From: Gemmatimonadota bacterium
GTDB lineage: Bacteria > Gemmatimonadota > Gemmatimonadetes > Gemmatimonadales > GWC2-71-9
Length of the DNA: 64,000 nt
NCBI GenBank assembly: GCA_025357945.1
Contig: JANYLJ010000011.1
Span: 124,001 to 188,000, forward strand
Direction: 5' to 3'
Position 1 is the first letter of the stretch. Every line of letters begins with the position of its first letter. This document shows, one piece after another, positions 34,713 through 42,989 of this stretch. A model generated the notes under the pieces. It was given only the letters and a program-made list of their open reading frames with translations. It did not search any database and had not been told where the DNA came from. A program made the translations under genes and the position numbers.

Positions 34713-35594
34713 CTAGCTCCGTCTCGTCACCACTCCCGCGACGACCATTCCCAGGATCACACCCGCGGCGCTGTCGATGACATAGTGCATCTGGCAGTAC
34801 ACGACGCCGACCGCGAGCAGTCCCGTGGGAATCACCATGACCAATCCCAGGCGCCGCGAGCCGCGCCACGCGCCAATCGTCGCCGCCACGGTCGCCGCCA
34901 CATGGGACGACGGGAACGCGGCGCCGAACGCACTGCCACCACTCAGTGCGGCGTATACCATGCGCGCTGGCAGGTTCGCCACAAACGCACCGCTGGGGCG
35001 CTCGAACTGGTAGTACGGTCCGGCAACCGGCATGAACAGGTAGAAGAGGTAACAGACCAGGTACGTCGCGAGCAGGCCGTTGAGGTAGCGTTCGAGCGCG
35101 TCGTTGCGGCGTTGCACCAGGAACACGATCATCGGCGTCACGATCAGCAGGTAGTACGAGAGGTACGCCGAGTGGAACGTCGCCGACCAGAAGGCGCTTG
35201 GATGCATGCGCCACCAGTCGCGGCTCGGTTGCATCCCGAACATCGCGAACTCCAACGCCTGGATCTGGTGATCCCACGTTGGCGCCGCTCCAAACCGGTT
35301 GAGCACATCGATCGCCGAGTACAGTCCGATCAGCAACGCGACGGGATAGATGCCGCGCAGGACACGCGCGAGCGGGGTCGGTGGCGCGTGTGCCACCAGC
35401 CACGCGAGCGCCGGGATCGCCAGGTGGGCGACGAGAACGCCCGGCACACCCTGCTGGTGGAGGCGGGTGAGGGCCAGCAACACGACGACGATGCCGTATA
35501 CCGCGAGCATCCGATCGACGAGACGCCAGTGCGGCCTGGCATTGCTGGTGTCGCGACTGACGTCCGACGGGCGCGTCAGGGGGGTCAGATCCAC
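34713..35594 (-). CDS. PAP2-family phosphotransferase, AUR1/inositol-phosphorylceramide-synthase-like
   Basis: 293 aa from GTG 35594, which overlaps the upstream stop by 10 nt; ATG 35660 would overlap more. About six transmembrane segments. The PAP2_3 (AUR1-like) catalytic residues are in AAFPSSHVAATVAA (His) and YCQMHYVIDSAAG (His-Asp), and WDHQIQALEFAMFG is the conserved early motif of this group. AUR1 enzymes move a phospho-head group to ceramide. As the last gene of a putative ceramide operon it probably makes a phosphosphingolipid (inference); a phosphatase role is the alternative. Confidence 0.8.
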   Translation of the reverse strand: MDLTPLTRPSDVSRDTSNARPHWRLVDRMLAVYGIVVVLLALTRLHQQGVPGVLVAHLAIPALAWLVAHAPPTPLARVLRGIYPVALLIGLYSAIDVLNRFGAAPTWDHQIQALEFAMFGMQPSRDWWRMHPSAFWSATFHSAYLSYYLLIVTPMIVFLVQRRNDALERYLNGLLATYLVCYLFYLFMPVAGPYYQFERPSGAFVANLPARMVYAALSGGSAFGAAFPSSHVAATVAATIGAWRGSRRLGLVMVIPTGLLAVGVVYCQMHYVIDSAAGVILGMVVAGVVTRRS

Positions 35595-36559
35595 CGCTCC
35601 GCGCGATACCACGCGCCGGTATCGGCGATCCCGCGCTCCAGGTTCCACGTGGGTTGCCACCCGGTCGCGCGCATGAACGGCGACGGATCAGCGGTCCAGG
35701 CCGCCTGGTAGAACTCGTGCACCTTGTCCGGGTGGAGGATTGTTCGCCGGTGGCGGACCTCCGCCCAGGTCCCCGTGATCGTCAGCGCGATTCGCGCCGC
35801 CCACTTGGGGATCGGCAGCCGGAGCACCGAACGCTGCATCTGGAGCGCGATGCCGCGCATCAGGTCCGCCCCCGTGGTGATCTCCGGATGATTCACGTAG
35901 AAGACCTCGCCAACAACGTCGGCCGCGCTGCCTGCAGCGACGATTGCATCGGCGAGGTCAGCCACGTGGATGAGCGAGATTTCCATCGAGCCGTCGCCGA
36001 ACATCGGCGCGAGACCCCAGCGCGCGGCCATGAACAGGGGCAGGAGTCCTTCGCGATCGCGCGGCCCGTACACCACCGGCGGCCGGACGACCGTCCACGG
36101 AACCGACAGCGCGGCGAGTTCCCGCTCGCCGGCGAGCTTGCTTCGGCCGTACATCGTAACCGGGTGATCGTCTCCGTCGGCGACCTTTGGCGTGCCGCGG
36201 CGCGCCGGCCCCCCCGCCGCCATCGAGGAGATCAGGACCAGGCGCGGCGCCGCCGCCTCGGCCGCGCAGGCCTCCGCCACGCGACGTGTCCCGTCGCGGT
36301 TCGCGGCCATCAGGTCGGCTTCACTCGCCGCGCCGAGCAACCCCGCCACGTGATACACCACCTGTTGTCCACGTACCGCCTCGGCGATTGCCTTCGTGGC
36401 GGCGAGGTCGCCCACGACCAGGCGCACGCCGCGTTCCGCGAGCGACATCGCCCCGGCCGATGAACGAACGAGCGCGGTGACGGTGTCACCGCGCTCGAGC
36501 AGGCGATCGACGAGGTGACCGCCCACGAAACCGGTCGCCCCGGTGACCAGCACGTTCAT
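35585..36559 (-). CDS. Ceramide-reductase-like extended SDR (CerR-like)
   Basis: 324 aa from ATG 36559, whose ATGA overlaps the upstream stop. The Rossmann motif VTGATGFVGGHLVDRLLERG starts at residue 4; the catalytic Tyr-Lys are in TMYGRSKLAGE. It is an extended SDR of the 3-beta-HSD/epimerase group. In Caulobacter a similar epimerase-annotated protein (CerR) reduces 3-ketoceramide, and the gene order here, after an SPT-like and a GNAT-like gene, matches that pathway. Assignment rests on context plus family. Confidence 0.75.
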   Translation of the reverse strand: MNVLVTGATGFVGGHLVDRLLERGDTVTALVRSSAGAMSLAERGVRLVVGDLAATKAIAEAVRGQQVVYHVAGLLGAASEADLMAANRDGTRRVAEACAAEAAAPRLVLISSMAAGGPARRGTPKVADGDDHPVTMYGRSKLAGERELAALSVPWTVVRPPVVYGPRDREGLLPLFMAARWGLAPMFGDGSMEISLIHVADLADAIVAAGSAADVVGEVFYVNHPEITTGADLMRGIALQMQRSVLRLPIPKWAARIALTITGTWAEVRHRRTILHPDKVHEFYQAAWTADPSPFMRATGWQPTWNLERGIADTGAWYRAERWI

Positions 36560-37692
36560 GTGGGACGGTCGAGAATGCGGAACGTCTGATACGGCGTGAA
36601 GCCGGCCTTGCTGAGGCCCTGGATGATGCCGACGTTGTCCTCGAGCAGCCAGCTCGCCTCTCCCCAGCCCGCGCCGCGCTCGCCCGCCTTGGTCCACAGC
36701 CAGTGGTACAGTGCGGAGTCGATGCCCTTGCCACGCCATTCGGGCAGCACGCCGAGCAGCAGCACGCGAGTCCGGGCCAGCTTCTTCATCTTGAGCTTGT
36801 ACATCATCGTCAGCGACGCCGGAAACATGCGGCCGTTGCGATTGTTGCGGAGCAACTCGTTGAGGTCGGGCAGGGCGAGGCCGAATGCGATCGGCTTGCC
36901 GTCCTGCTCCACAAACGGCACCAGCTCGGGAATCACGACCGGCTTGAACGCCTTGGCCAGCGCGTCAATCTCGGCGTCGGTCATCGGGATGAAGCCCCAG
37001 TTGTCTTCCCAACAGTCGTTGTACAGCTGCTTCACCAGCTCTACCTCGGCCGCAAATCGCTTCATGTTGAGCGGCCGGATGGTGATGCCGTAGCGCTGCT
37101 TGAGGAGCCTGACCGCGCGCTCGGTCCGCTCGGGCGGCTTGACCGGGGCCAGGAGCGACCCGCCCTGCAGTGCCACGAGGTCCTTCGCCTTCTTGAAGCC
37201 GGCGGTTTCCATCAGCGTGAGGTAATACGGCGGGTTGTGCGGCATCATGATCGAATTCGGCATGTCGAAGCCGGCGATCAGCAGCCCGCACTCGTCATTC
37301 ACCGAGAACGACATCGGACCGCGCAGCGTGTCGAGCCCGCGCGCCTTGACCCACTCGCTCGCCGTATCGAACAGCGCCGCGGCGACCTCGAAGTCGTTGA
37401 TGCACTCCCAGAAGCCGAAGAAGCCGACGTTGTCCTTGTGGTACTCATTGTGCAGGACGTTGTGGATGGCGGCGATGCGACCGACCACTTCGCCATTCCG
37501 TTCGGCGATGAAGTAGTCGGCCTCGGCGTGTTGAAAGAACGGATTGTGCTTGCGGTCGAGGAGCTTCTTCACTTCGGCGCGAAACGGCGGGACCCAATTG
37601 AGGTCCCGCCGGTGCAGCCGGTAGGGCAGGTCGATGAACCGCGCCAGATCCCTGGCCGTCTCGACGCGCCGGATCGCCGGCGCGTTGCTCAG
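36556..37692 (-). CDS. GNAT-fold acyltransferase, bacterial ceramide synthase-like (bCerS)
   Basis: 378 aa if started at CTG 37692, which overlaps the TGA of the upstream gene (CTGA). No ATG, GTG or TTG lies near the expected N-terminus; in-frame ATGs exist only deep in the previous gene. The protein begins APAIRRVETARDLARFIDLPYRLHRRDLNWVPPFR, typical of a two-lobed ~370-aa GNAT group. The C-terminal GNAT lobe shows LLLGVLPEWRGKGIDSALYHWLW (acyl-CoA site) and ASWLLEDNVGII. Caulobacter bCerS, which acylates 3-ketosphinganine, is of this type. Cytoplasmic. Confidence 0.78.
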   Translation of the reverse strand: MSNAPAIRRVETARDLARFIDLPYRLHRRDLNWVPPFRAEVKKLLDRKHNPFFQHAEADYFIAERNGEVVGRIAAIHNVLHNEYHKDNVGFFGFWECINDFEVAAALFDTASEWVKARGLDTLRGPMSFSVNDECGLLIAGFDMPNSIMMPHNPPYYLTLMETAGFKKAKDLVALQGGSLLAPVKPPERTERAVRLLKQRYGITIRPLNMKRFAAEVELVKQLYNDCWEDNWGFIPMTDAEIDALAKAFKPVVIPELVPFVEQDGKPIAFGLALPDLNELLRNNRNGRMFPASLTMMYKLKMKKLARTRVLLLGVLPEWRGKGIDSALYHWLWTKAGERGAGWGEASWLLEDNVGIIQGLSKAGFTPYQTFRILDRPT

Positions 37693-38897
37693 ATGACCCC
37701 CAACTCCTTGCCGATGCGGCCGAACGCCTCGAGCGCGAAGTCGATCTGGGCCGCCGTGTGGGTCGCCATCACGCTGTTGCGCAGCCGACATTGCGACGGT
37801 GGCACCGCCGGCGGGCACACGGGGTTGGTGAACACGCCCTCATCGAACAGCTTCCGCCAGAACAGGAAGGTCTTCTCGAGCGGCCCGATCAGCACCGGAA
37901 CGATCGGCGATTGCGTCGGCCCGATATCGAACCCAAGCGAACGGAAACCGTCCTGCAGTCGCTTGGCATTCTGCCACAGTGCCGGACGGCGCTCCGGTTC
38001 CTGCTGCATCACCTCGAGCGCGGCCAGCACGCCGGCGGTGTTCGCCGGCGGCAGCGACGCGGTGAAGATGAACGGCCGCGAGTGATGCTTGAGGAAATGG
38101 ATCACCGATTCGTCGGCAGCGAGGAAGCCGCCGACCGAGGCGAGCGACTTGGAGAACGTGCCCGCGATGATGTCGATATCTGCCTGCATGCCGAAGTGAC
38201 CGCCGGTGCCCTCACCGCGGGGCCCAAGGACGCCAAGGGCGTGCGCGTCGTCGACCACCAGCGCCGCCCCGAACTTGCGTGCGATCCGCACCAGCTCGGG
38301 GATGTTGGCGATGTCGCCTTCCATCGAGTAGATGCCGTCAACCACGATCATGGTGCCCTTGCCACTGGTATTGCGTTCCAGCTGAAAGGTCAGGTGCGCC
38401 ATGTCGTCGTGGTTGAACCGCTCGCACTTGCCGAACGCGAGTTTGGCCCCGTCGACGATGCAGGCGTGATCGAGCTTGTCGAGGTAGACCGTCTCGTTGC
38501 GACCGAGGATGCCGGAGATCAGGCCGAGGTTTGCACCGTATCCGGTCGAGAACACCATGCATGCTTCCTTGCCCAGAAACTCGGCCAAGGCGCTCTCGAG
38601 CCGTTCATGGAGGTCGAGCGAACCGTTCAGGAAGCGAGAGCCAGTGCACCCCGACCCATACCGGTGCAGGGCCTTGGCGGCCGCTTCGAGTACCTTGGGG
38701 TGGTGGGTCAGCCCGAGGTAGTTGTTCGAGCCCAGCATCAGCCGCTTCTTGCCTTCAATCACGACGTCGGTGTCGTCCGACTCCGAGATGGCTTTGAAAT
38801 AGGGATAGAGGCCGGCAGCTTGCACTTCACGCGCGGCGGTAAAATTCCGGCACTTGTCGAAGAGTGCCACCTGGGACTGGAGCGTGTCTGTCGCCAC
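37689..38897 (-). CDS. Serine palmitoyltransferase-like alpha-oxoamine synthase
   Basis: 402 aa PLP enzyme of the AONS/KBL/SPT family. LMLGSNNYLGLTHHPKVLEAA, CTGSRFLNGSLDLHERLE, FSTGYGANLG, LDKLDHACIVDG, VVDGIYSMEGD, VVDDAHALGVLG and GTFSKSLASVGGF (PLP Lys in TFSKS) are all present. Biotin (BioF) and threonine (Kbl) enzymes share these motifs, but the sequence GLYPYFKAISESDDTDVVIEGKKRLMLG and the downstream ceramide-type genes favour serine palmitoyltransferase, which condenses L-serine with an acyl thioester. It leads the four-gene operon and is divergent from the M6 peptidase. Confidence 0.85.
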   Translation of the reverse strand: MATDTLQSQVALFDKCRNFTAAREVQAAGLYPYFKAISESDDTDVVIEGKKRLMLGSNNYLGLTHHPKVLEAAAKALHRYGSGCTGSRFLNGSLDLHERLESALAEFLGKEACMVFSTGYGANLGLISGILGRNETVYLDKLDHACIVDGAKLAFGKCERFNHDDMAHLTFQLERNTSGKGTMIVVDGIYSMEGDIANIPELVRIARKFGAALVVDDAHALGVLGPRGEGTGGHFGMQADIDIIAGTFSKSLASVGGFLAADESVIHFLKHHSRPFIFTASLPPANTAGVLAALEVMQQEPERRPALWQNAKRLQDGFRSLGFDIGPTQSPIVPVLIGPLEKTFLFWRKLFDEGVFTNPVCPPAVPPSQCRLRNSVMATHTAAQIDFALEAFGRIGKELGVI

Positions 38898-38978
38898 GGG
38901 CCCTCACGGAGCTCGGGTGGAACTGCATCGGATCGCGAAGCAAGGTTGCTACTCGTACCAGGATGCAAAGATAAAAAC

Positions 38979-41225
38979 GTGACCAGACCGACACAAGCCG
39001 AACATCGGCCTCGCCGCTGGCCCCGAGGCGCTAACCTCCACTGGCTCATGGGGTTGGCCGCATTGTTTCTGATCGCGGCGCCGGCCGGCGGTCAGTACCC
39101 GCGGGCGCGATTTGGTGAATTCGAGGTGCGTGGCTTCGACTTCGACATTAACGGCGGTTGGCGGCGCATGGCTGGCCGGGTGATGGCCGAGCGCCGCGCA
39201 ATGTTGCGGGCCGGAAGCGTGGCCCTGCTCAACAACGCCGGAAGCAAGCCGGTGGTGCGGGGCAACTACTTCGTGCCGGTGGTGCCGATCACCTACCCCG
39301 ACGTCTCGCCGCCGTTCGCCGTCGAGCGGTATCAGGACCTCTTCTTCTCGCCGACGCCAACCGGGCGCGCGTGGAGCGTGAGGACGTATTACGCCTCGGC
39401 GTCACGCGGCAACGTCTCGCTCGACGGGCACGTCTTCGGCTGGGTCACCGTCGAGCACCCAGCCGACTACTACCAGGACGGCTGCAACGGCATCGGCGTG
39501 CTGAGGGCGTGTCCGAGTCACGCCAGGTCGCGCATGGGCGAGCTGCTGCTGGCGGCGCTCGACTCGATCTCGAACGGTCCCGGGGCCGACACGGTCTGGA
39601 ATCGTTACGACAACGACGGGCCGGACGGGATTCCCAACTCCGGCGATGACGATGGCGTGATCGACGTCGTCGCGTTCCTGCAACCGGGTGTCGACGGCGC
39701 GTGCGGTGCACCGGGGATCTGGTCGCATCGGGCGACGATCGCGCTCTGGAACAACGGCCAGCCGTACCTGACCCGGACACCGCGCCGTGATGCGGGTGGT
39801 CGCCCGATTCCGGGGCAATTCCTGACCATCAATTCCTACACGATCCAGTCGGCGGTCGGCGGTGATCAGGCATGCACCGGCGGCCAGATCATGCCGATTG
39901 GTACCGTGACGCACGAAACCGGGCACGCCTTCGGCCTGCCAGATCTCTACGACACCGATCCGAATTCGGGTACCCAGGGCGCCGGTGAATGGAGCCTGAT
40001 GGCGTCGGGCACTTATGCGCGTCCCTATTCGCCGTCGTCGTTCGACGCGTGGTCGCTGGTGCAGCTGGGCTGGGCCAACATCGATACGTTGGTCAGCGGC
40101 GCGTTGCGCACCGCGGCACCGGTGCAGACGAGCAACACGGTCTACTACGCCCGGACCGCGGCGAGCCTCTATTTCCTGCTGGAGAATCGCGGCGCGGTTG
40201 GTACCGACACCGCGCAGATGAACCCGACCTGGGCTCGTGCCAAGAAGCCGGGCTTGCTGATCTGGCAGATCGACGACGATCGCATTGCGCAGGGCATCCT
40301 GCCTCTGAACCGCGTGAACACCGGGCCCCGGCAAGGCGTGTCGTTGATCCAGGCCGATGGCTTGAACCAGCTCCGCACGCCGTTCGGCGGGAATCGCGGC
40401 GACGCGGGGGACTCGTATCCGGGTACTACCGGCAATCATGACTTTGGTCTCGCGACGCTGCCCGCCGCCGTGAACTGGGACGGCACGTCACTCGACTTCC
40501 GCCTCGACCACCTCACGCTGGCGCCAGATGGGAGCGTGACGTTTCGATATCTGCAACGCCAGCCGAGTCGCATTGCGTCGCAGCTGCCGATCGCGCGGAT
40601 TCGGGTCGGCGGCGTGGCGACATCGTCCTACGTCGAAGTGCTTGCACCGGGCGACGTGCTCGCGCTGTCCGCAGACTCGACCCAGCTTTCGTTCGACGGG
40701 CGCAGCAGCGCCCGCTTCGTCTCCTGGAGCGACGGCGGTGCGCGCGACCACACCGTTGTCGCCCGGGCCGGCGCGCCGGACACGGTGACGGCGAACTTCG
40801 CGATCAGTAATCGCGTACGGATTGCGGTGTCGGGCCCGGGCACGGTCACGTCAACACTTCCGGGATCGGTCGGTGCCGGAGCGTTCGTCGACGCCGCCAC
40901 GCTGGTGCAGCTTGTCGCCACGCCGAGTGCGGGCGCGGAGTTCATTGGCTGGCGCGGTGACACCACCGCCACGACAAGCCTTCACCTGACCGTGATGCAC
41001 GCCTATGACCTCACGGCAACGTTCCTGAACACCGTTTCGATTGATGTCAGTGCGGCCGCTCGCGCCCTGCTTGGCGGCCCACCGCTGAGCGCGGAGGCCG
41101 CGGCGTACCTCGACGCCATCGGCAACCAGAACGGCGGCTACGACATTGGCGACTACGCGGCGTGGCTCCAGCGAACGGGGCAGCGCGTACCCGCGGCGCT
41201 CAAGCAACCGGCCGGTGTGCCATGA
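38979..41225 (+). CDS. Secreted M6-family metalloprotease with dockerin-like C-terminus
   Basis: 748 aa from GTG 38979; ATG 39048 would remove the basic n-region of the signal peptide (RRWPRGANLHWLMGLAALFLIAAPAGG). The zinc site is HETGHAFGLPDLYD. An Asp-rich stretch (DNDGPDGIPNSGDDDGVIDV) may bind calcium. GEWSLMASG is the met-turn region of immune-inhibitor-A-like peptidases. Beta-rich domains follow, including Bacterial_Ig-like/InlB-type repeats (FVSWSDGGARDHTV; FIGWRGDTTAT). The last ~25 residues (DAIGNQNGGYDIGDYAAWL) resemble half a dockerin. ATGA couples it to the next gene. Confidence 0.85.
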   Translation: MTRPTQAEHRPRRWPRGANLHWLMGLAALFLIAAPAGGQYPRARFGEFEVRGFDFDINGGWRRMAGRVMAERRAMLRAGSVALLNNAGSKPVVRGNYFVPVVPITYPDVSPPFAVERYQDLFFSPTPTGRAWSVRTYYASASRGNVSLDGHVFGWVTVEHPADYYQDGCNGIGVLRACPSHARSRMGELLLAALDSISNGPGADTVWNRYDNDGPDGIPNSGDDDGVIDVVAFLQPGVDGACGAPGIWSHRATIALWNNGQPYLTRTPRRDAGGRPIPGQFLTINSYTIQSAVGGDQACTGGQIMPIGTVTHETGHAFGLPDLYDTDPNSGTQGAGEWSLMASGTYARPYSPSSFDAWSLVQLGWANIDTLVSGALRTAAPVQTSNTVYYARTAASLYFLLENRGAVGTDTAQMNPTWARAKKPGLLIWQIDDDRIAQGILPLNRVNTGPRQGVSLIQADGLNQLRTPFGGNRGDAGDSYPGTTGNHDFGLATLPAAVNWDGTSLDFRLDHLTLAPDGSVTFRYLQRQPSRIASQLPIARIRVGGVATSSYVEVLAPGDVLALSADSTQLSFDGRSSARFVSWSDGGARDHTVVARAGAPDTVTANFAISNRVRIAVSGPGTVTSTLPGSVGAGAFVDAATLVQLVATPSAGAEFIGWRGDTTATTSLHLTVMHAYDLTATFLNTVSIDVSAAARALLGGPPLSAEAAAYLDAIGNQNGGYDIGDYAAWLQRTGQRVPAALKQPAGVP

Positions 41226-41599
41226 AGCGATTCTGGTCGGGTCTCTTGCTGCTGCTCGCCGCGTGCACGAGCAGGGATGCCGGTGCGGCGCGCGCTGGTA
41301 CGCTCATATTGCGGCTGGTGGGTGCGACCGGCAACGACGGTGCCGTGCTCGTGATCGTGAGCGGTGGTCCGGTCTCGTCGGTCGCTGCACCGGCGGGGTA
41401 CCAGATCGTGAGCCACGCGGACGGTGCGGGCACCCACGTCATGGTGGTCGGAAATCTGACGCCCGGTGCGATCGCGACGATCAACGTGCCGGACGTGTCA
41501 CAGGAGTCGACGTATGTCGCGACAGTCGTGCAGGTGGCGGATCGCACCGCATTCGCGCTGCTCGATCCGGTGCGCTATCAGGTAACCGTCAGCAAATGA
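41222..41599 (+). CDS. Small lipoprotein coupled to the M6 protease, possibly cohesin-like
   Basis: 125 aa, lipobox LLLAACTS. The mature part is beta-rich: GTLILRLVGATGNDGAVLVIVSGG, HVMVVGNLTPGAIATINVPDV and YVATVVQVADRT. It overlaps the protease stop (ATGA) and the next gene (ATGA). The pattern of strands could fit a cohesin-like or Ig-like domain that would hold the protease's dockerin-like tail, but this is speculation; no family is recognised with certainty. Confidence 0.7.
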   Translation: MKRFWSGLLLLLAACTSRDAGAARAGTLILRLVGATGNDGAVLVIVSGGPVSSVAAPAGYQIVSHADGAGTHVMVVGNLTPGAIATINVPDVSQESTYVATVVQVADRTAFALLDPVRYQVTVSK

Positions 41600-42978
41600 C
41601 GACGCCGCGCGTCGCCGTGATCGGCGGCGGTCTGGCCGGACTCGCGGCCGCCGGCGCGCTGTGCGGTCTCGGCGTCACGCCGTTCGTCTTCGAGCGCGAC
41701 GATGACGTGGGCGGCGTGGTGCGCACACGGCAACGTGACGGCTGGGTGATCGACACGGGGCCGTGCCTGGCGGCCGAGCCGGACGTCGCGGTCCGGGCGA
41801 TGCTTGACCGCGCCGGATTGGACCAGTGCACGGTGCGCGCCATGCCCGCTGCTGCAACGCGCTACATCGTGCTCGATGGGGCGCCGGTGCCGCTGCCGCG
41901 GACCACGTCGGAGTTGAGCGCCTCACCGTTGCTCTCGCTCGCTGGACGCCTTCGCCTCCTCAAGGAGCGATTCATTCCGGCCGAACGCGAGGCCACCGAC
42001 GAATCGGTGGACAGTTTCGCCCGTCGCCGTTTTGGCGACGAGATGGCCGATCGGATGTTCGATCCCCTGATCGCGAGCACCTCGGCGGGCGATCCCAGGC
42101 AGATCGTGGCGCGGTACGCCTTCCCCAGCCTGGTCGGCCACGAACACCGCGCTGGATCAGGATTGCAGGGAAGTGCCCGCGCCGGCATGGCGGCGCGGCG
42201 CCGCGCCAAGGGACCGCCGATGGGCAGCTGGAGTTGCGCCGCCGGCATGCAACAACTCCCGCGCCGGCTCGCCGGCTGGATCGGTCGGGTGCGCACTGGT
42301 GCGCGCGTCGACGCGGTGGCCGCGACAAGTACCGGTGTGGCCGTGTCCGTCAGCGGCGATTCCGAGTCCTTCGACGCCGTCGTGTTCGCGACGCCGACGA
42401 GCGCGCTCGGCAGGATTCACATCGACCTGCCTGAGGCGCATCGACTGCGGGAGGTGACGTCGATGCCGCAGGCATCAATCGCGTCCGTATCGCTCGGCTA
42501 TCGACGCGACCAGGTCGCGCACCCGCTCGATTGTTCCAGACTCCTGGTGCCTGCGGTCGAGCGTCGCGCCATCCTGTCCGTGGTGTTTCCGTCGTCGGCG
42601 TTCCCGGGTCGCGCACCGCATGATCATGTGCTATTAACGACGTTCGTCGGTGGCGCCCGTCGGCCCGAACTGCTCGATCGCAGCGAGCCGGAGCTGATCG
42701 CCTTGGTGCAGGCGGAACTGGCCGAGCTGCTCGGCGCCGAGGGCGCTCCCGTCATGAGCGATGTCACGATCTGGAAAGACGCGCTGCCGCAAGCGGTAGC
42801 GGGACACGGCGACCGGCTGGCGGCAGCGGACGCGATCGAGGCGGCTTGCGGCCGCATCGCGTTCGCCGGCGCGTGGCGCGACGGCCTTTCGGTCGGCGAG
42901 GTGATGCTTGGCGGAATGCGCGCAGCCGAGCGGCTGGCGCAACGGTTCGGCAGGCGACCTGTTTCATCTTCTACCTAG
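41596..42978 (+). CDS. Protoporphyrinogen/coproporphyrinogen oxidase-like flavoprotein
   Basis: 460 aa. VAVIGGGLAGLAAAGALCGLGVTPFVFERDDDVGG is the FAD Rossmann motif followed by the GG doublet; DTGPCLAAEPD and the C-terminal RIAFAGAWRDGLSVGEVMLGGMRAAERL are typical of the HemY/HemG (PPOX) group in heme synthesis. MFDPLIASTSAGDPRQI matches the PPOX segment 'pfv.GiyaGdp..l', though diverged. Its coupling by ATGA to a secreted protease and lipoprotein is odd. No other hem gene is near. Confidence 0.8.
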   Translation: MTTPRVAVIGGGLAGLAAAGALCGLGVTPFVFERDDDVGGVVRTRQRDGWVIDTGPCLAAEPDVAVRAMLDRAGLDQCTVRAMPAAATRYIVLDGAPVPLPRTTSELSASPLLSLAGRLRLLKERFIPAEREATDESVDSFARRRFGDEMADRMFDPLIASTSAGDPRQIVARYAFPSLVGHEHRAGSGLQGSARAGMAARRRAKGPPMGSWSCAAGMQQLPRRLAGWIGRVRTGARVDAVAATSTGVAVSVSGDSESFDAVVFATPTSALGRIHIDLPEAHRLREVTSMPQASIASVSLGYRRDQVAHPLDCSRLLVPAVERRAILSVVFPSSAFPGRAPHDHVLLTTFVGGARRPELLDRSEPELIALVQAELAELLGAEGAPVMSDVTIWKDALPQAVAGHGDRLAAADAIEAACGRIAFAGAWRDGLSVGEVMLGGMRAAERLAQRFGRRPVSSST

Positions 42979-42989
42979 AGGGTTAATCG

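Noticed and set aside
38945-38976. Promoter-like TTGCTA ... GATAAA before the M6 protease
   Set aside because: Spacing of about 19 and weak match to consensus; not enough to call.
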